In this document: in pieces, positions 53,622-63,891 of the stretch
Layout: the number at the start of each line of letters is the position of its first letter
Position numbering within the stretch: position 1 is the stretch's first letter
NCBI RefSeq assembly: GCF_009617585.1
Contig: NZ_WIXI01000047.1
Span: forward strand, 1 to 64,000
Length of the DNA: 64,000 nucleotides
Direction of reading: 5' to 3'
From: Endobacterium cereale
GTDB lineage: Bacteria; Pseudomonadota; Alphaproteobacteria; Rhizobiales; Rhizobiaceae
Notes under the pieces: generated by a model
Told to the model about the DNA's origin: nothing
Database searches by the model: none
The model's input: the letters and a program-made list of their open reading frames with translations, nothing else
Made by a program: the position numbers and the translations under genes

Positions 53622-55319
53622 TCAAGCGGCGCGATCGACCGCCCATTTGCGTAGAATCTTGGCTGCACGTTCTTCCGAAATCTCGACCATGCGGGAAAGG
53701 CGCTTTTCCGGGCCTTCCTTCACGCGGCGGTTGAAGCCGCCATTCGGGTCCTCGCCACCACCGAACACATCGTCGGAACTGTCGAAGCCGAAGTCTGCAC
53801 CGAAGCCGTCCATGAGTGCCGGGCTTGCACCGCCTGGCGAGAAGTCGGGCAGTTCGAGGCCCAGACCTTCTTCCGCAGGCTCTCCGATGGCATTGTTGCT
53901 GTTGGCACCGCCACCGGTGACGCTGCGGATCATCGGACGCAGGCCGAGCCAGACCACCAGGAAGGCGACGACAACGAAGGCGAGCGAGTTGATGATGCCA
54001 CCGAGGTTGCGGTTCAGCACTTCGAGGAAACCCGGACCCGAGGTGACGGATTCTTCCAGCAACTGGTTTTCGAGGAAGTCCATGGCGGTCAGGGTAACGA
54101 CGTCGCCACGCTCGGCATTGATGCCGGCAGCGGACGAAACGATCTTCTGCATCTCGGCCAGATAGGCGTCGATCTTGGCCTGATCGACCGGTTCGCCGAC
54201 GAGCTTGCCGATACGGCCCTTGTTGACGACGACGGCAACCGAAATCTTTTCCAGCTTGTAGCTGTTGCGGGTGGTCGCCACGGTCTTGGAATTGATTTCG
54301 TAATTGGTCTGCTCTTCGCGCTTGTCGGTCTTGTCGGAAGACTGCGGGCCGGCTGCGCCGCCGGTTTCAGGCGCTGCCTGCGGCACGTTCTGCTCGACAG
54401 TCGTGGCCGAGTCGTTCTGCTGCTGCTGCGACTGCTGGTTTTCGCGGGTGTTGCGGACCGAGCGCTCGACACGGGATTCAGGATCGTAGATGGTTTCCTG
54501 GATCTGCTGGCTGTCCGTGTTCAGCGCTGCGGTAACGCTGGAACGGAAGTTGTCCATGCCGAGGAAAGGTGCGAGCGCCTTGTCGATGTTCTGTTCGACT
54601 TCCTGCTGCACCGACTGGACGATGTTGAGGTTACGGCTCAGCGCGCTGTTGCCGTAGTCATCACCGGAAGCCAGCAACTGACCGGTCGAATCAAGAATCG
54701 TCACGTCATCGACGTCGAGGCCGGGAACTGCCGAGGCGACAAGGTGGCGAATGGAGGAAGCGGCCTTGCGGCCGGTGGTGGTGCTGGCGCGGATCATCAC
54801 CGATGCGGTCGGCTTCTGTCCGGCGCGGCGGAAATTGCCGACGTCGGGCATGACGATGTGGACGCGGGCAGCAGCGACACCGCTGATCTGCTGGATGGAG
54901 CGACCGATTTCGCCCTCAAGGGCGCGAACCCTGGTCACTTCCTGCATGAAGGAGGTCAGACCGAGAGAGCCGACCTTGTCGAACAGCTCGTAACCGGCAT
55001 TGGCGCTATTGGGCAGGCCGCGCTCGGCCAGCACGATGCGGGCCTTGCTGGTCATGCCGACGGGAACATTAATGCTCTGCCCATCGGCTCCGACCTGGAA
55101 ATCCATATTGTTTTCGGCGAGCGCGATCGAGACCTGATTGAGGTCCGTCGTTTCGAGCCCGACATAAAGGTTTTCGTAAGCCGGTTTGTTGACGTACATG
55201 GCGGCACCGATAACGATCGCCATGGACACGATACCGACGCCTGCCATAGCCAGTAGCTTGGTCTGGCCTAAAGACGCGATATTTCTACCGATTTGCTGAA
55301 ATTGAGCTAACAGATTCAT
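53622..55319 (-). CDS. fliF: Flagellar MS-ring protein FliF
   Basis: This 565-residue protein has transmembrane segments near residues 23-45 and 445-465. The YscJ-like domain is seen in LERALPNSANAGYELFDKV-like sequence (here AERGLPNSANAGYELFDKVG), and the C-terminal tail (RLSRMVEISEERAAKILRKW) binds FliG. It forms the MS ring in the inner membrane. It lies downstream of cheT, 115 bp away. Confidence 0.95.
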   Translation of the reverse strand: MNLLAQFQQIGRNIASLGQTKLLAMAGVGIVSMAIVIGAAMYVNKPAYENLYVGLETTDLNQVSIALAENNMDFQVGADGQSINVPVGMTSKARIVLAERGLPNSANAGYELFDKVGSLGLTSFMQEVTRVRALEGEIGRSIQQISGVAAARVHIVMPDVGNFRRAGQKPTASVMIRASTTTGRKAASSIRHLVASAVPGLDVDDVTILDSTGQLLASGDDYGNSALSRNLNIVQSVQQEVEQNIDKALAPFLGMDNFRSSVTAALNTDSQQIQETIYDPESRVERSVRNTRENQQSQQQQNDSATTVEQNVPQAAPETGGAAGPQSSDKTDKREEQTNYEINSKTVATTRNSYKLEKISVAVVVNKGRIGKLVGEPVDQAKIDAYLAEMQKIVSSAAGINAERGDVVTLTAMDFLENQLLEESVTSGPGFLEVLNRNLGGIINSLAFVVVAFLVVWLGLRPMIRSVTGGGANSNNAIGEPAEEGLGLELPDFSPGGASPALMDGFGADFGFDSSDDVFGGGEDPNGGFNRRVKEGPEKRLSRMVEISEERAAKILRKWAVDRAA

Positions 55320-55434
55320 TCTGTTCCCGCATCATGAACAAGGGTGTTGAGCCTTATGCTCACTGGCACCCTAGTCCGCGAAGCTTGTGCGAGCGTTTCG
55401 CTGGCGGGAAGAAAAGCCGAGAAATCGCGGCCTC

Positions 55435-55824
55435 TCAGAAGAAGTCGAAGTCTCCAGCAGCCTTGCTGAGCGGCTGCGAATGACCGTGGCGCATGCCCTT
55501 GCCGAGGGCTTTCTGCATGTCGGCAAGCTTGACGAGGCTGAGGGCGGTGGAGACGTCGACCATCCACTCATCCGGAATGGATGCGGTGATCGTATCAACG
55601 AATTCGGCAAGACCACGGGTTTTCTGTACCGCAAGATCGATCCCCTGCAGGATCTTGACGGTCTCGGCGGACATGACGTCGGCTTCGCCGCCCATTTCCA
55701 GAAGCTGCGGTTCGACACGCTCGATCAGATAGGCAACGTCGTGCAGCTCGGTCACGAGGCGCATCAGCACCTCCGGCAGCGACTCCTCGAGGGAAGCGTA
55801 CGGCATAGGCATAGGGTCGTTCAT
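55435..55824 (-). CDS. cheT: Chemotaxis protein CheT (CheZ-like motif)
   Basis: This 129-residue helical protein sits downstream of cheD, at the position of cheT (orf10) in Sinorhizobium. It contains DLAVQ (D63, Q67), matching the DxxxQ active-site motif of CheZ phosphatases, and ends in the acidic/aromatic tail DFDFF. CheZ is otherwise absent from this operon. ATG 55824 (MNDPMPM) follows GAGGA; a TTG at 55836 is in frame. Literature on CheT links it to signal termination and adaptation. Confidence 0.75.
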   Translation of the reverse strand: MNDPMPMPYASLEESLPEVLMRLVTELHDVAYLIERVEPQLLEMGGEADVMSAETVKILQGIDLAVQKTRGLAEFVDTITASIPDEWMVDVSTALSLVKLADMQKALGKGMRHGHSQPLSKAAGDFDFF

Positions 55825-55904
55825 AGCTTTCCTCAAATTGGCAGATGGTGAAGGGTGAGGCAGCCCCCTGCCGCCCCTGCCCTTCGCATGTCATGAAAAT
55901 GGCT

Positions 55905-56462
55905 TCAGAAAAATTCGATCGTATCTTCAACTGGCTTCGGAGCAGGCTTGGGAATGCGCTGTTCGGCGGCCACAGTCTTCTGGGTTTCGGCACCGGTCAG
56001 CGGATACTGACGGGCGCGGCCACTGACGGGCCAGTATTCGAGCTTGCGCCCGAATTCTCCGCCCGTCGACGACCCAACCACGGTGATGCCTTCGTCGCGA
56101 AGGAATTCCATGGCGAAAGCCGCATTCTGCTCTCCCACATTGGAGAAGCTGGCAATGGTTTTTGCACCGCCGAAGATCTTGGCCTCCAGACGATGGCGAA
56201 CCGCACCCTTCTTGAGAAGACCGTTGATCAGCAGTTCCATGAGATGCACCCCGTAACGGCTTGCATCACCGCCCCCGCTCATGGCACCGCCGGATCCCGG
56301 CAGAAGAAAGTGGTTCATGCCGCCGACACCGGCGACAGGATCACGAAGGCAGGCAGCCACGCAAGAACCAAGGATGGTCGAAAGGACGACGTTGGGATCG
56401 TCCACCACCTTGAATTCGCCCTGGATAATATGGACTTTCTTGGCAACCGCCAGCTCATTCAT
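55905..56462 (-). CDS. cheD: Receptor glutamine deamidase CheD
   Basis: This 185-residue enzyme deamidates receptor glutamines. The catalytic Cys is in [16 protein letters not shown], the His in [11 protein letters not shown], and the Thr presumably in the segment around residue 110. The C-terminal 25 residues form a tail ending DTIEFF. It overlaps cheY2 by 4 bp. Confidence 0.93.
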   Translation of the reverse strand: MNELAVAKKVHIIQGEFKVVDDPNVVLSTILGSCVAACLRDPVAGVGGMNHFLLPGSGGAMSGGGDASRYGVHLMELLINGLLKKGAVRHRLEAKIFGGAKTIASFSNVGEQNAAFAMEFLRDEGITVVGSSTGGEFGRKLEYWPVSGRARQYPLTGAETQKTVAAEQRIPKPAPKPVEDTIEFF

Positions 56463-56848
56463 TTTAGGGCTCCGAATACTGCCTCGATGGCAGCCTTCAT
56501 CTTTTCGATCGTGAAAGGCTTGGCCAGAACGTTGTTGGCGCCCAGCTGTGCCGCACGCTGAACCAGCGCACGGTCGCCCTGCGCGGTCAGGATGATGAAG
56601 GCGGCCTTCTTGGTGTTCGGGTTTGCACGAACAGCCTGCAGGAAGCCGATGCCATCCATGTTCGGCATGTTGAAGTCCGAGATCACTAGGTGATGCGGCT
56701 GCTCGCTCATGATCTTCATGCCCTGCACACCATCACCGGCAGCAGTGATCTGCTTGAAGCCGAGCTGGGTCAGGGCGTCGCTGAGCAGAAGACGGCTGGT
56801 GACCTGATCGTCGACGATCAGAACTTTGATTTTTTCAGCGATAGACAT
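56459..56848 (-). CDS. cheY2: Chemotaxis response regulator CheY2
   Basis: This 129-residue single receiver domain has acidic residues in IVDDQ, phospho-acceptor D58 in [13 protein letters not shown], Thr in IILTAQGD and Lys in VLAKPFT. In Sinorhizobium CheY2 is the main regulator that acts on the motor, while CheY1 works as a phosphate sink. It follows cheB without a gap. Confidence 0.93.
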   Translation of the reverse strand: MSIAEKIKVLIVDDQVTSRLLLSDALTQLGFKQITAAGDGVQGMKIMSEQPHHLVISDFNMPNMDGIGFLQAVRANPNTKKAAFIILTAQGDRALVQRAAQLGANNVLAKPFTIEKMKAAIEAVFGALK

Positions 56849-57880
56849 TTATTCAGTACCTTCTTTGCGGGCGGCGGTTAATTTCAAAACTTCCTCACCG
56901 ATGGAGCTCAAGGGCAGCTGGGTTTCAACCGCCCCTATTTCGTATGCGACCCGCGGCATGCCGTAGACCACACATGTCTTTTCGTTCTGGCCCACCGTGC
57001 GTGCGCCTGCCTGGCGCATTTTCAGCAGACCGGATGCTCCATCGCGGCCCATGCCGGTGAGGATGACCCCGACGGCATTGCGGCCGGCCAGTTCGGCGAC
57101 ACTGTCGAACAGCACATCCACCGACGGCCTGTGGCCGTTGACCGGATCGCGCTCGACCAGTCGGCAGACCGGAGCGGACGGATTGGCGACCTGCAGATGC
57201 CGTTCGCCACCGGGTGCCAGATAGACCTTGCCGATCTCCAGCCGGGCACCGTCGGTAGCTTCCTGCACAACAGGCGCGCAGATACGATTAAGACGTTCTG
57301 CAAAACTTTTGGTAAACGTCGACGGCATATGTTGAGTAATTACAGTCGGCGGGCAGTTTTTCGGGAAGTTCTGAAGTACTGTTATAAGTGCTTCTACTCC
57401 GCCGGTAGACGAACCGATCGCCACAACCTTGCGACCGACCTTGTATTCTGTAGCAGGTGTCACAATTGCTGCAGGAGCGGAACTACGGCGCAGCGTGGAA
57501 CGCGCCGCAGCCTTGACCTTGTCGGCGAGATCGCCAAACGGGCGCGCGTCACCCGGCGCTGGCTTGCCGACACAATCGAATGCACCGATTTCGAGCGCAG
57601 CCAGCGTCGCATTGGCGCCGTGATGGGTCATGGCAGAGACCATGATGACCGGCATCGGACGCAGGCGCATGATCTTGTCGAGGAACTCGAGCCCGTTCAT
57701 GTTGGGCATCTCGACATCGAGCGTGACGACGTCGGGATTGAGTTCCTTGATGGCGGCGCGAGCCTCCATGGCATCGCCGGCCTGACCGACGACACTGACG
57801 TCCGGATCTGAATTCAGGACGGCGGTGATCAAACCACGCATGGTGGGTGAATCATCTACGACGAGAACGCGTGCCGGCAT
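56849..57880 (-). CDS. cheB: Receptor methylesterase CheB
   Basis: This 343-residue protein has an N-terminal receiver (D55 in [13 protein letters not shown]) and a C-terminal methylesterase with Ser in [13 protein letters not shown], His in [16 protein letters not shown] and Asp in [13 protein letters not shown]. It removes receptor methyl groups when phosphorylated by CheA. It starts 2 bp after the cheR stop. Confidence 0.95.
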   Translation of the reverse strand: MPARVLVVDDSPTMRGLITAVLNSDPDVSVVGQAGDAMEARAAIKELNPDVVTLDVEMPNMNGLEFLDKIMRLRPMPVIMVSAMTHHGANATLAALEIGAFDCVGKPAPGDARPFGDLADKVKAAARSTLRRSSAPAAIVTPATEYKVGRKVVAIGSSTGGVEALITVLQNFPKNCPPTVITQHMPSTFTKSFAERLNRICAPVVQEATDGARLEIGKVYLAPGGERHLQVANPSAPVCRLVERDPVNGHRPSVDVLFDSVAELAGRNAVGVILTGMGRDGASGLLKMRQAGARTVGQNEKTCVVYGMPRVAYEIGAVETQLPLSSIGEEVLKLTAARKEGTE

Positions 57881-57882
57881 GA

Positions 57883-58791
57883 TCAGGCTCTCCTTCCTGC
57901 AGCTTTACCAGTATAGCGGTAGGTCGTTATTCCGATATTATCGAAGACATTCTTGCTATCTCCCGATACACGCTCGGAGTGACCGATATACAGGTGGCCT
58001 CCTTCCGGAAGCAGGCTGGAAAAACGCGACCAGATTTTCATCTGCGTCGGTTCATCGAAGTAGATCACGACATTACGGCAGAAAATGACGTCGAAACCGC
58101 CCTTGAACGGCCATTGCGCCATCAGGTTCAGTTCGTTGAAGGTGATCAGCTTCTTGACGCGGTCATCGACCTGGAACTTGCGACGGCCACCGGCATCGAC
58201 TTCGCGGAACCACTGTTTGCGCATGGCGGGCGAAACCGTTTCCAGCGCGTTTTCGTCATAGACGCCGGCACGCGCCTGCGCCAGGATCTTCGGGTCGATG
58301 TCGGTCGCCAGAATGCGGAAATCGTAATCGGCGACATTCGGCATCATCGCCAGGCACGTCAGTGCAATCGAATAGGGTTCCTGTCCATCGGAACAGGCCG
58401 CCGACCAGATACGCACGCGACCACCCGAACGGGCGCGGTTGATAAGTCCCGGCAGGACCTCATCGCGCAGATGTTCGAAATGGTGGTTCTCGCGGAAGAA
58501 GCGCGTGAAATTCGTCGTCAGATGCGACAGCATTTCCCGACGCGGGGCAGCCCCTTCCGGCGACGAGACCAGCGCGCAATATTCCCGAAAGCCGCTGAGG
58601 CCAAGGTTGCGAATGTGCTTCGACAGACGCGAATACACCAGCGACGCCTTGCTATCGTTCAGATAGATACCCGCATCGGCATAAATCATTGCCGCAATGT
58701 CGGCGAGATCCTTGCGCGACAGCGGGTATTCGCCGCTGGCAAGTATCTCGTCCGGTGACTGCCGGCTATCCATGGCGTTCATCGCCTTCAT
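57883..58791 (-). CDS. cheR: Receptor methyltransferase CheR
   Basis: This 302-residue SAM-dependent enzyme methylates receptor glutamates. SAM-site sequence [18 protein letters not shown] and the catalytic-domain segment [20 protein letters not shown] are clear. It overlaps cheW by 4 bp. The first ATG is used; internal Met codons follow within the first six residues. Confidence 0.95.
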   Translation of the reverse strand: MKAMNAMDSRQSPDEILASGEYPLSRKDLADIAAMIYADAGIYLNDSKASLVYSRLSKHIRNLGLSGFREYCALVSSPEGAAPRREMLSHLTTNFTRFFRENHHFEHLRDEVLPGLINRARSGGRVRIWSAACSDGQEPYSIALTCLAMMPNVADYDFRILATDIDPKILAQARAGVYDENALETVSPAMRKQWFREVDAGGRRKFQVDDRVKKLITFNELNLMAQWPFKGGFDVIFCRNVVIYFDEPTQMKIWSRFSSLLPEGGHLYIGHSERVSGDSKNVFDNIGITTYRYTGKAAGRRA

Positions 58792-59255
58792 GCGGCTTCG
58801 CTTTCGTTCTCAGGGAACAGTGAATCGAGTTCGATCATGCAGATCATGCGTTTGTCGATCGCGAGGATGCCCCGCGCGTATTGCTTCACCAGGCTGGAGG
58901 CCACTTCCGGCACGGCCTGAATGTTGTCTTCGGTAACGGTGAGGATGTCCGATACCGCCTCGACCAGAAGGCCGACGATGCGCGAGCCGACCTGCGACAC
59001 GATGATGACGTGGCGCGGGGTCGGTTCGGTCTTGCGCATGCCGAGACGGGCGGAAAAATCCACGATCGGCAGGACGGCACCACGAAGGTTGATCACACCG
59101 ATGACATAGGAGGGCGCATGCGGCATGGACGTGGCTTTCGTCCAGCCGCGAATTTCGCGCACCGCCATGACATTCACGCAAAATTCCTGATCGCCGACAC
59201 GGAACGCGATGAGTTCCCGGTCACCTTGAGCAAGATTTTTCACGATATACGACAT
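58788..59255 (-). CDS. cheW: Chemotaxis coupling protein CheW
   Basis: This 155-residue SH3-like adaptor links receptors to CheA. Typical sequence: FRVGDQEFCVNVMAVREIRG and VIGVINLRGAVLPIVDFSAR. It lies between cheA and cheR. Confidence 0.94.
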   Translation of the reverse strand: MSYIVKNLAQGDRELIAFRVGDQEFCVNVMAVREIRGWTKATSMPHAPSYVIGVINLRGAVLPIVDFSARLGMRKTEPTPRHVIIVSQVGSRIVGLLVEAVSDILTVTEDNIQAVPEVASSLVKQYARGILAIDKRMICMIELDSLFPENESEAA

Positions 59256-59285
59256 GCTGTATTTCCGTCTCTTGAGACTGTTCGA

Positions 59286-61508
59286 TCAACCTGCCGCTGC
59301 CAGCGACACGTCTGCCTTGAGGGCACCACCATCCTGCTTCATGGACTGGCCACGCGAAGCGCCGACGACGGCATCCACATCGAGAATGAGCGCGACGCGG
59401 CCATCACCGAGGATGGTTGCGGCAGCAATGCCCGGAACGTGGGTGTAGTTGGCTTCGAGCGACTTGATGACGACCTGACGCTGACCCTGGATGGCATCGA
59501 CCATGAGGGCGCGCTGACCGCCGCCTTCCGATTCCACCAGCAGAGCCACGCCTTCGACGGGGTTTGCCTGGGTGGAGCGGAAGTTCAGGATGCGACCGAC
59601 ATCGACCAGCGGGCAGAAGGAGTTGCGGATCGAGATCAGGCGCTGTGTTGCGCCGAAGGAATGGATCGCAGACGCTTCCGGCTGCAGTGTTTCTACGATT
59701 GCCGTCAACGGCACCACGAGCGTCTGACCGGCAACGGTAACGACCATGCCGTCGAGGACGGCGAGCGTCAGCGGCAGGCTCATGGTGAAGGTCGAGCCGA
59801 GACCCGGACGCGACGAGATCGAGATACGACCACCGAGTGCCTGAATCGAACGCTTGACGACGTCCATGCCGACGCCACGGCCGGAAATGTCGGAAATCTT
59901 GTCGGCGGTCGAGAAGCCCGGCGCGAAGATCAGGTTGTCGATTTCCTCGTCGGACAGGTTGGCGTCCGGCGAAATGAGATCGTTGTCGATAGCCTTCTGG
60001 CGGACGCGCTCGCGGTTGATACCACCGCCATCGTCGATCAGTTCAATCAGGATGCGGCCCGAACGATGTTTTGCCGACAGCTTGATCGTGCCTTCCGGAT
60101 CCTTGCCGGCGGCCTCGCGCTTTTCAGGCGATTCAATACCATGGTCGACGGCATTACGGATCATGTGGGTCAGCGGTTCGGCGATCTTGTCGATGACCGT
60201 CTTGTCGACTTCGGTGTTTTCACCTTCGGTGACGAGGCGGATCGACTTGCCGACCATGTCGGCCACTTCGCGAACGATACGCGACATGCGCTGGAAGACC
60301 GGCTTCACCGGCTGCGCACGGATGGCCATGACCGAGTCCTGGATCTCGCGGGTGAGCTGCTGCAGCTCTTCGAGACCCATGTTGACGGCGGACGTACCGT
60401 TGGTGTCGTTTTCGACAACGCTCTGCGAGAGCATAGCCTGGTTGATGACAAGCTCGCCGACGAGGTTGATCAGGCGGTCGACGCGATCGAGATCTACGCG
60501 GATCGTCTGGCCGGCAGCATTGGCGGCGGCGGCAGCGTTGTTGGCGGCAGCAGCGGCCGGAGCAGCAGCGGCTTCCTTCTTTTCGACACGTGCGGCAGCA
60601 GCAGCCATCTTGCTTTCAGCCGGTGCTTCGGCAGCAGGTGCCGGAGCGGCGGCCGCTTCGTCGTCAAGCGCCGAGAGATCGAACGGAACCGGGACCATCG
60701 GTAGTTCTTCGGCAGCTTCCGCTGCCACTTCCTTCACCTCGAGATCGCAATCCCATTCGGCGAATTCGAAGACGGCGCGGATATCTTCCTCGGTCTTGTC
60801 GGTGGTGATGGAGATCGTCCAGGAGAAATAGGTCTCTTCCGGGTCCATCGCATCGAGCGCCGGAAGCGCATCGGTGTCGCAATTGATGGCCATGTCGCCG
60901 AGACGCGACAGGTCGCGCAGCAGGAGAGCGGCTTCATTGCCCTTGGAATAAAGCTCGCGACGCGGCTTGAAGCTCACTTCGAAGACCGTCTTGTCGTCGC
61001 CGCCAAAATCGTCGTCGAAGGAGAACGGGATCGGCTGGAAACCGCTGTCGTCGGTCGGAGCGACCGCAGCCGGTGCGGCAACAGCCGCCGGCTTCGGCGC
61101 TTCGGCTGCACCGCCGCTCGGCATTTCGCCCTTGGCAAGCGCTTCCAGTTCCTTGACCAGACCACGGGTACGGCTGTCCTCGACACTGCCGCCATCACGC
61201 GAGCAGGTGACGAGGTCGGCCAATACGTCGGCCGACTTCAGCATGACCTTGAGAACGTCCTGATTGGGCTCCAGCTTGTTGGAGCGCACGCAGTCGAGGG
61301 TGGTCTCGAAGACGTGTGCGAACGAAACCAGGTCGTCGAGGCCGAACGCGCCGGCGCCGCCCTTGATCGAGTGGACGGCACGGAACACTGCGTTGACCGT
61401 TTCCGGGTCGCGGTCGCCGTCATTCAGCTTGAGAAGACCAGATTCCAGTTCTGCGAGCTGTTCCTCGCACTCCTGGAAGAAGATCTCTTTGATTTCGTTC
61501 ATATCCAT
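59286..61508 (-). CDS. cheA: Chemotaxis histidine kinase CheA
   Basis: This 740-residue kinase has the full domain order: HPt with H46 in FRAVHSIKGGAGAFG, a response-regulator docking region (about 185-275), an Ala/Glu-rich linker, a dimerisation helix pair (DRVDRLINLVGELVINQAML), an ATP-binding domain (N box HMIRNAVDHGIESPEKR, G1 DDGGGINRERV, F box FAPGFSTADKISDISG, G2 GRGVGMDVV) and a CheW-like C-terminal domain. It phosphorylates CheY1, CheY2 and CheB. Confidence 0.96.
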   Translation of the reverse strand: MDMNEIKEIFFQECEEQLAELESGLLKLNDGDRDPETVNAVFRAVHSIKGGAGAFGLDDLVSFAHVFETTLDCVRSNKLEPNQDVLKVMLKSADVLADLVTCSRDGGSVEDSRTRGLVKELEALAKGEMPSGGAAEAPKPAAVAAPAAVAPTDDSGFQPIPFSFDDDFGGDDKTVFEVSFKPRRELYSKGNEAALLLRDLSRLGDMAINCDTDALPALDAMDPEETYFSWTISITTDKTEEDIRAVFEFAEWDCDLEVKEVAAEAAEELPMVPVPFDLSALDDEAAAAPAPAAEAPAESKMAAAAARVEKKEAAAAPAAAAANNAAAAANAAGQTIRVDLDRVDRLINLVGELVINQAMLSQSVVENDTNGTSAVNMGLEELQQLTREIQDSVMAIRAQPVKPVFQRMSRIVREVADMVGKSIRLVTEGENTEVDKTVIDKIAEPLTHMIRNAVDHGIESPEKREAAGKDPEGTIKLSAKHRSGRILIELIDDGGGINRERVRQKAIDNDLISPDANLSDEEIDNLIFAPGFSTADKISDISGRGVGMDVVKRSIQALGGRISISSRPGLGSTFTMSLPLTLAVLDGMVVTVAGQTLVVPLTAIVETLQPEASAIHSFGATQRLISIRNSFCPLVDVGRILNFRSTQANPVEGVALLVESEGGGQRALMVDAIQGQRQVVIKSLEANYTHVPGIAAATILGDGRVALILDVDAVVGASRGQSMKQDGGALKADVSLAAAG

Positions 61509-61524
61509 TTCAGGAATTCCCGTA

Positions 61525-61890
61525 TCAGGCGGTTACACGCTCAATCGCATCGATCAGTTTTGCAGGGTCGAAAGGCTTGACGATCCAGCCTGTCGCACCG
61601 GCCTGGCGGGCGCGGTTCTTCTTTTCCGCATCGCTTTCCGTGGTCAGGACCAGGATCGGGATGGCGCGATACTTTTCGTTGCGACGAACGCCTTCGATAA
61701 AGCCGAAGCCGTCGAGACGAGGCATGTTGATATCGGTGACGATGACATCCGGGTTGCAGCCTTCGAGAACTTCGAGGCCTTCGACGCCGTCTTCGGCCTG
61801 GATGGTTTCAAAACCGGCATTGTTGAGGGTGACCAGAAGCATGTTACGGATCGTTCTGGAATCATCCACTGTCAGGACTTTTTTCTTCAC
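61525..61890 (-). CDS. cheY1: Chemotaxis response regulator CheY1
   Basis: This 121-residue single receiver domain has DD at positions 9-10, D53 in VIVTDINMPRLDG, Thr in LVLTTESD and Lys in WIVKPFDP. In Sinorhizobium CheY1 drains phosphate from CheA with the help of CheS. It overlaps cheS by 4 bp. Confidence 0.94.
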   Translation of the reverse strand: MKKKVLTVDDSRTIRNMLLVTLNNAGFETIQAEDGVEGLEVLEGCNPDVIVTDINMPRLDGFGFIEGVRRNEKYRAIPILVLTTESDAEKKNRARQAGATGWIVKPFDPAKLIDAIERVTA

Positions 61891-62186
61891 TGCCGGATCT
61901 CCTTGGCGAGCAGATGTTCAATATCGATGCCGATGAGCTGCATCGTCTTTTCGAAAGCCTCCGAAACCTTTTCGAAGACAAAATTCTTGCTGTCGGCTTC
62001 CCAGGTCTTGGCAGCGGCCAGAATGACCTGGACGCACTGGACGCCAATGCGCTCGACTTCGGAAGCGTCGATCTTGACGTCCTCGCCACGCATGTTGGTC
62101 AACTGGCCGTGCAGGACCGACGCCTCGTTGAGGTCGAGTATGGGAACCAGCTTGAGGCTCCCCTTGTCTGCTTTCTTGCTCGCCAT
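61887..62186 (-). CDS. cheS: STAS-domain chemotaxis protein CheS
   Basis: This 99-residue protein has a STAS-like layout (LDLNEASVLHGQLTNMRGED; ASEVERIGVQCVQVILAAAK). It occupies the place of cheS (orf2) between icpA and cheY1. In Sinorhizobium CheS binds CheA and speeds CheY1-P dephosphorylation. The start ATG lies 48 bp after the receptor gene. Confidence 0.88.
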   Translation of the reverse strand: MASKKADKGSLKLVPILDLNEASVLHGQLTNMRGEDVKIDASEVERIGVQCVQVILAAAKTWEADSKNFVFEKVSEAFEKTMQLIGIDIEHLLAKEIRQ

Positions 62187-62234
62187 CAGCCGATCCTTGT
62201 CGTTGGCATAAAAAGAAAATTGCTTGCCGGCATA

Positions 62235-63836
62235 TCAGCCCCTGAACGCGGCGAGTTGCGCCGAAAACAGTTGTTGCACCGGGTTAATGTATTCTTCTGC
62301 ATCGGCCTCGCCTGTGCCCTGCTGCACCTGAATGCGCTGTTGCTGGCGGGGGGCCGTTTCATGTGCCTGACGGGTGATGCGGAATTCGCGGATCGTCTGG
62401 CCGAGTTCGAGAATGACGGTATGAAGCTCGTCGGCGTTTTCGCCGGAACGAAGCGCGATGCCGGACGTGCTCGACACGCGCTGACCGATCTCGCCGATCT
62501 CGCCGGCGACGCGGCCCAGACACTGGACCTGCTCTCCGCTATCGGTTGCGATGCCGGCAATGCTGTCATTGATATCGGAGACCTGACGGACGATGCCGGC
62601 AATGGCTTCCTGCGTGCGGTGAACCATGTCGACGCCGGCGCCGACCTGGCTCTTGGTGCCGGTAACCAACGTCTTGATCTCGCGAGCAGCATCGGCTGAG
62701 CGCTGCGCCAAGGCGCGGACTTCCTGGGCGACAACGGCAAAACCACGACCGCTATCGCCGGCGCGCGCTGCCTCGATGCCGGCATTGAGCGCCAGGAGAT
62801 TGGTCTGGAAGGCGATCTCGTCGATGACGCCGATGATCTCGCCGATCTTTTCCGCCGAGTTTTCGATATCGGTCATCGCGTTGATGGCGCGGCCAACGAT
62901 CTCGCCGCTTTGCTCGACCGATTTGCGGGTCTCGGTCGCGGCCTTTTCAGCGGCGACCGTACGGCCGGCGGTATCGCGGAAACGGATGGTCAGTTCCTGC
63001 AATTGCCCGGAGGTGTCGGCAAGGTTGCGGGCATGCTCGGCCGTCTCGTTGGCGATGGTGCGGGCGTCGGTGATAAGGCCCGACGACAGCGCATCAACCC
63101 GGCTCATCTTGTCGCCAACGGTTTCGATCGCGGCGCGCATGGCGTCTGCCGCCTTATTGAGAATGCCGGCGAGCTCGGAATAGACGTCCGGCACATCACC
63201 TTCGACACGCGCCGTCAGGTCGTTGACGGACAGAGCGGAGGCGAAATCGAAGAACGTGTCGATAGCCTGTGCCTGATCACCCTTGCGCTGTTCCTGTGCA
63301 GCGCGCTGGTGGCGCTGGCGCAATTCGTTGAAGCGCAGCGAAACCGCAATCTCCACATCGACCATGACGAGGCGGATGACGGCGGCGATGGCCTCGGAAA
63401 TTTCCTGATCGCGACGACGCGCGCCCGGCAGAAGAGATTTTGCGCCGATCTGTTCAACCAGCGCCGCAACCAGATGCTCGAGCATGACCGCATGGCCGGC
63501 CACATGCCAGCGCGGATCAAGCCCCATACGGCTTTCAGCGTCGGAGAGAACTTTTACCCGCTCGGCATAAAGCGCATCGAAACGCGCGTCGGTCAGAACG
63601 CTCCAGTGCGAGGCCTGCAGATCGTGCAGGCGATCGAGCTGGCGTTCGTTCTCGAAATTGCGGGCGGCATCGGGGAAAGACTGGAACCGGAGGAAGAGAT
63701 CGCGCAAGCCGGTCTGCAACTGCTCTTCAAGCTGAGGGCGGAAACGGCGCAGCAGATCGCATTGCTGGGCATCCAGACCGGCAAAGGCAAGGCGATCGCG
63801 CAGGCTGCCTGCCTGTGCGTTTTTCGCCTGATCCAT
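62235..63836 (-). CDS. icpA: Globin-coupled chemoreceptor (IcpA/HemAT-like)
   Basis: This 533-residue soluble receptor has an N-terminal protoglobin domain (about 10-175), with candidate haem-binding His77 in [16 protein letters not shown]-like link and a methyl-accepting signalling domain with the tip [20 protein letters not shown] follow. No transmembrane helix is seen. It probably senses oxygen or redox and signals to CheA. ATG 63836 has an AGGA site; an upstream TTG 63854 is in frame. It leads the che operon. Confidence 0.92.
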   Translation of the reverse strand: MDQAKNAQAGSLRDRLAFAGLDAQQCDLLRRFRPQLEEQLQTGLRDLFLRFQSFPDAARNFENERQLDRLHDLQASHWSVLTDARFDALYAERVKVLSDAESRMGLDPRWHVAGHAVMLEHLVAALVEQIGAKSLLPGARRRDQEISEAIAAVIRLVMVDVEIAVSLRFNELRQRHQRAAQEQRKGDQAQAIDTFFDFASALSVNDLTARVEGDVPDVYSELAGILNKAADAMRAAIETVGDKMSRVDALSSGLITDARTIANETAEHARNLADTSGQLQELTIRFRDTAGRTVAAEKAATETRKSVEQSGEIVGRAINAMTDIENSAEKIGEIIGVIDEIAFQTNLLALNAGIEAARAGDSGRGFAVVAQEVRALAQRSADAAREIKTLVTGTKSQVGAGVDMVHRTQEAIAGIVRQVSDINDSIAGIATDSGEQVQCLGRVAGEIGEIGQRVSSTSGIALRSGENADELHTVILELGQTIREFRITRQAHETAPRQQQRIQVQQGTGEADAEEYINPVQQLFSAQLAAFRG

Positions 63837-63872
63837 TGGCGTATCCTGCCCCAAAGTACAGTCCCCGGTAGG

Positions 63873-63891
63873 GTTCCGGCGCGGCCGGAAC
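63873..63891. promoter_or_regulatory. Perfect 8-bp inverted repeat upstream of icpA
   Basis: GTTCCGGC-GCG-GCCGGAAC lies 37-55 bp before the icpA ATG. It could be an operator or a leader hairpin of the che operon. The remaining 109 bp to the window end hold no visible gene. Confidence 0.5.

Noticed and set aside
58881..60704. 607-codon open frame on the plus strand opposite cheA and cheW
   Set aside because: Composition (very rich in R, D, H) is that of an antisense shadow of well-conserved genes.
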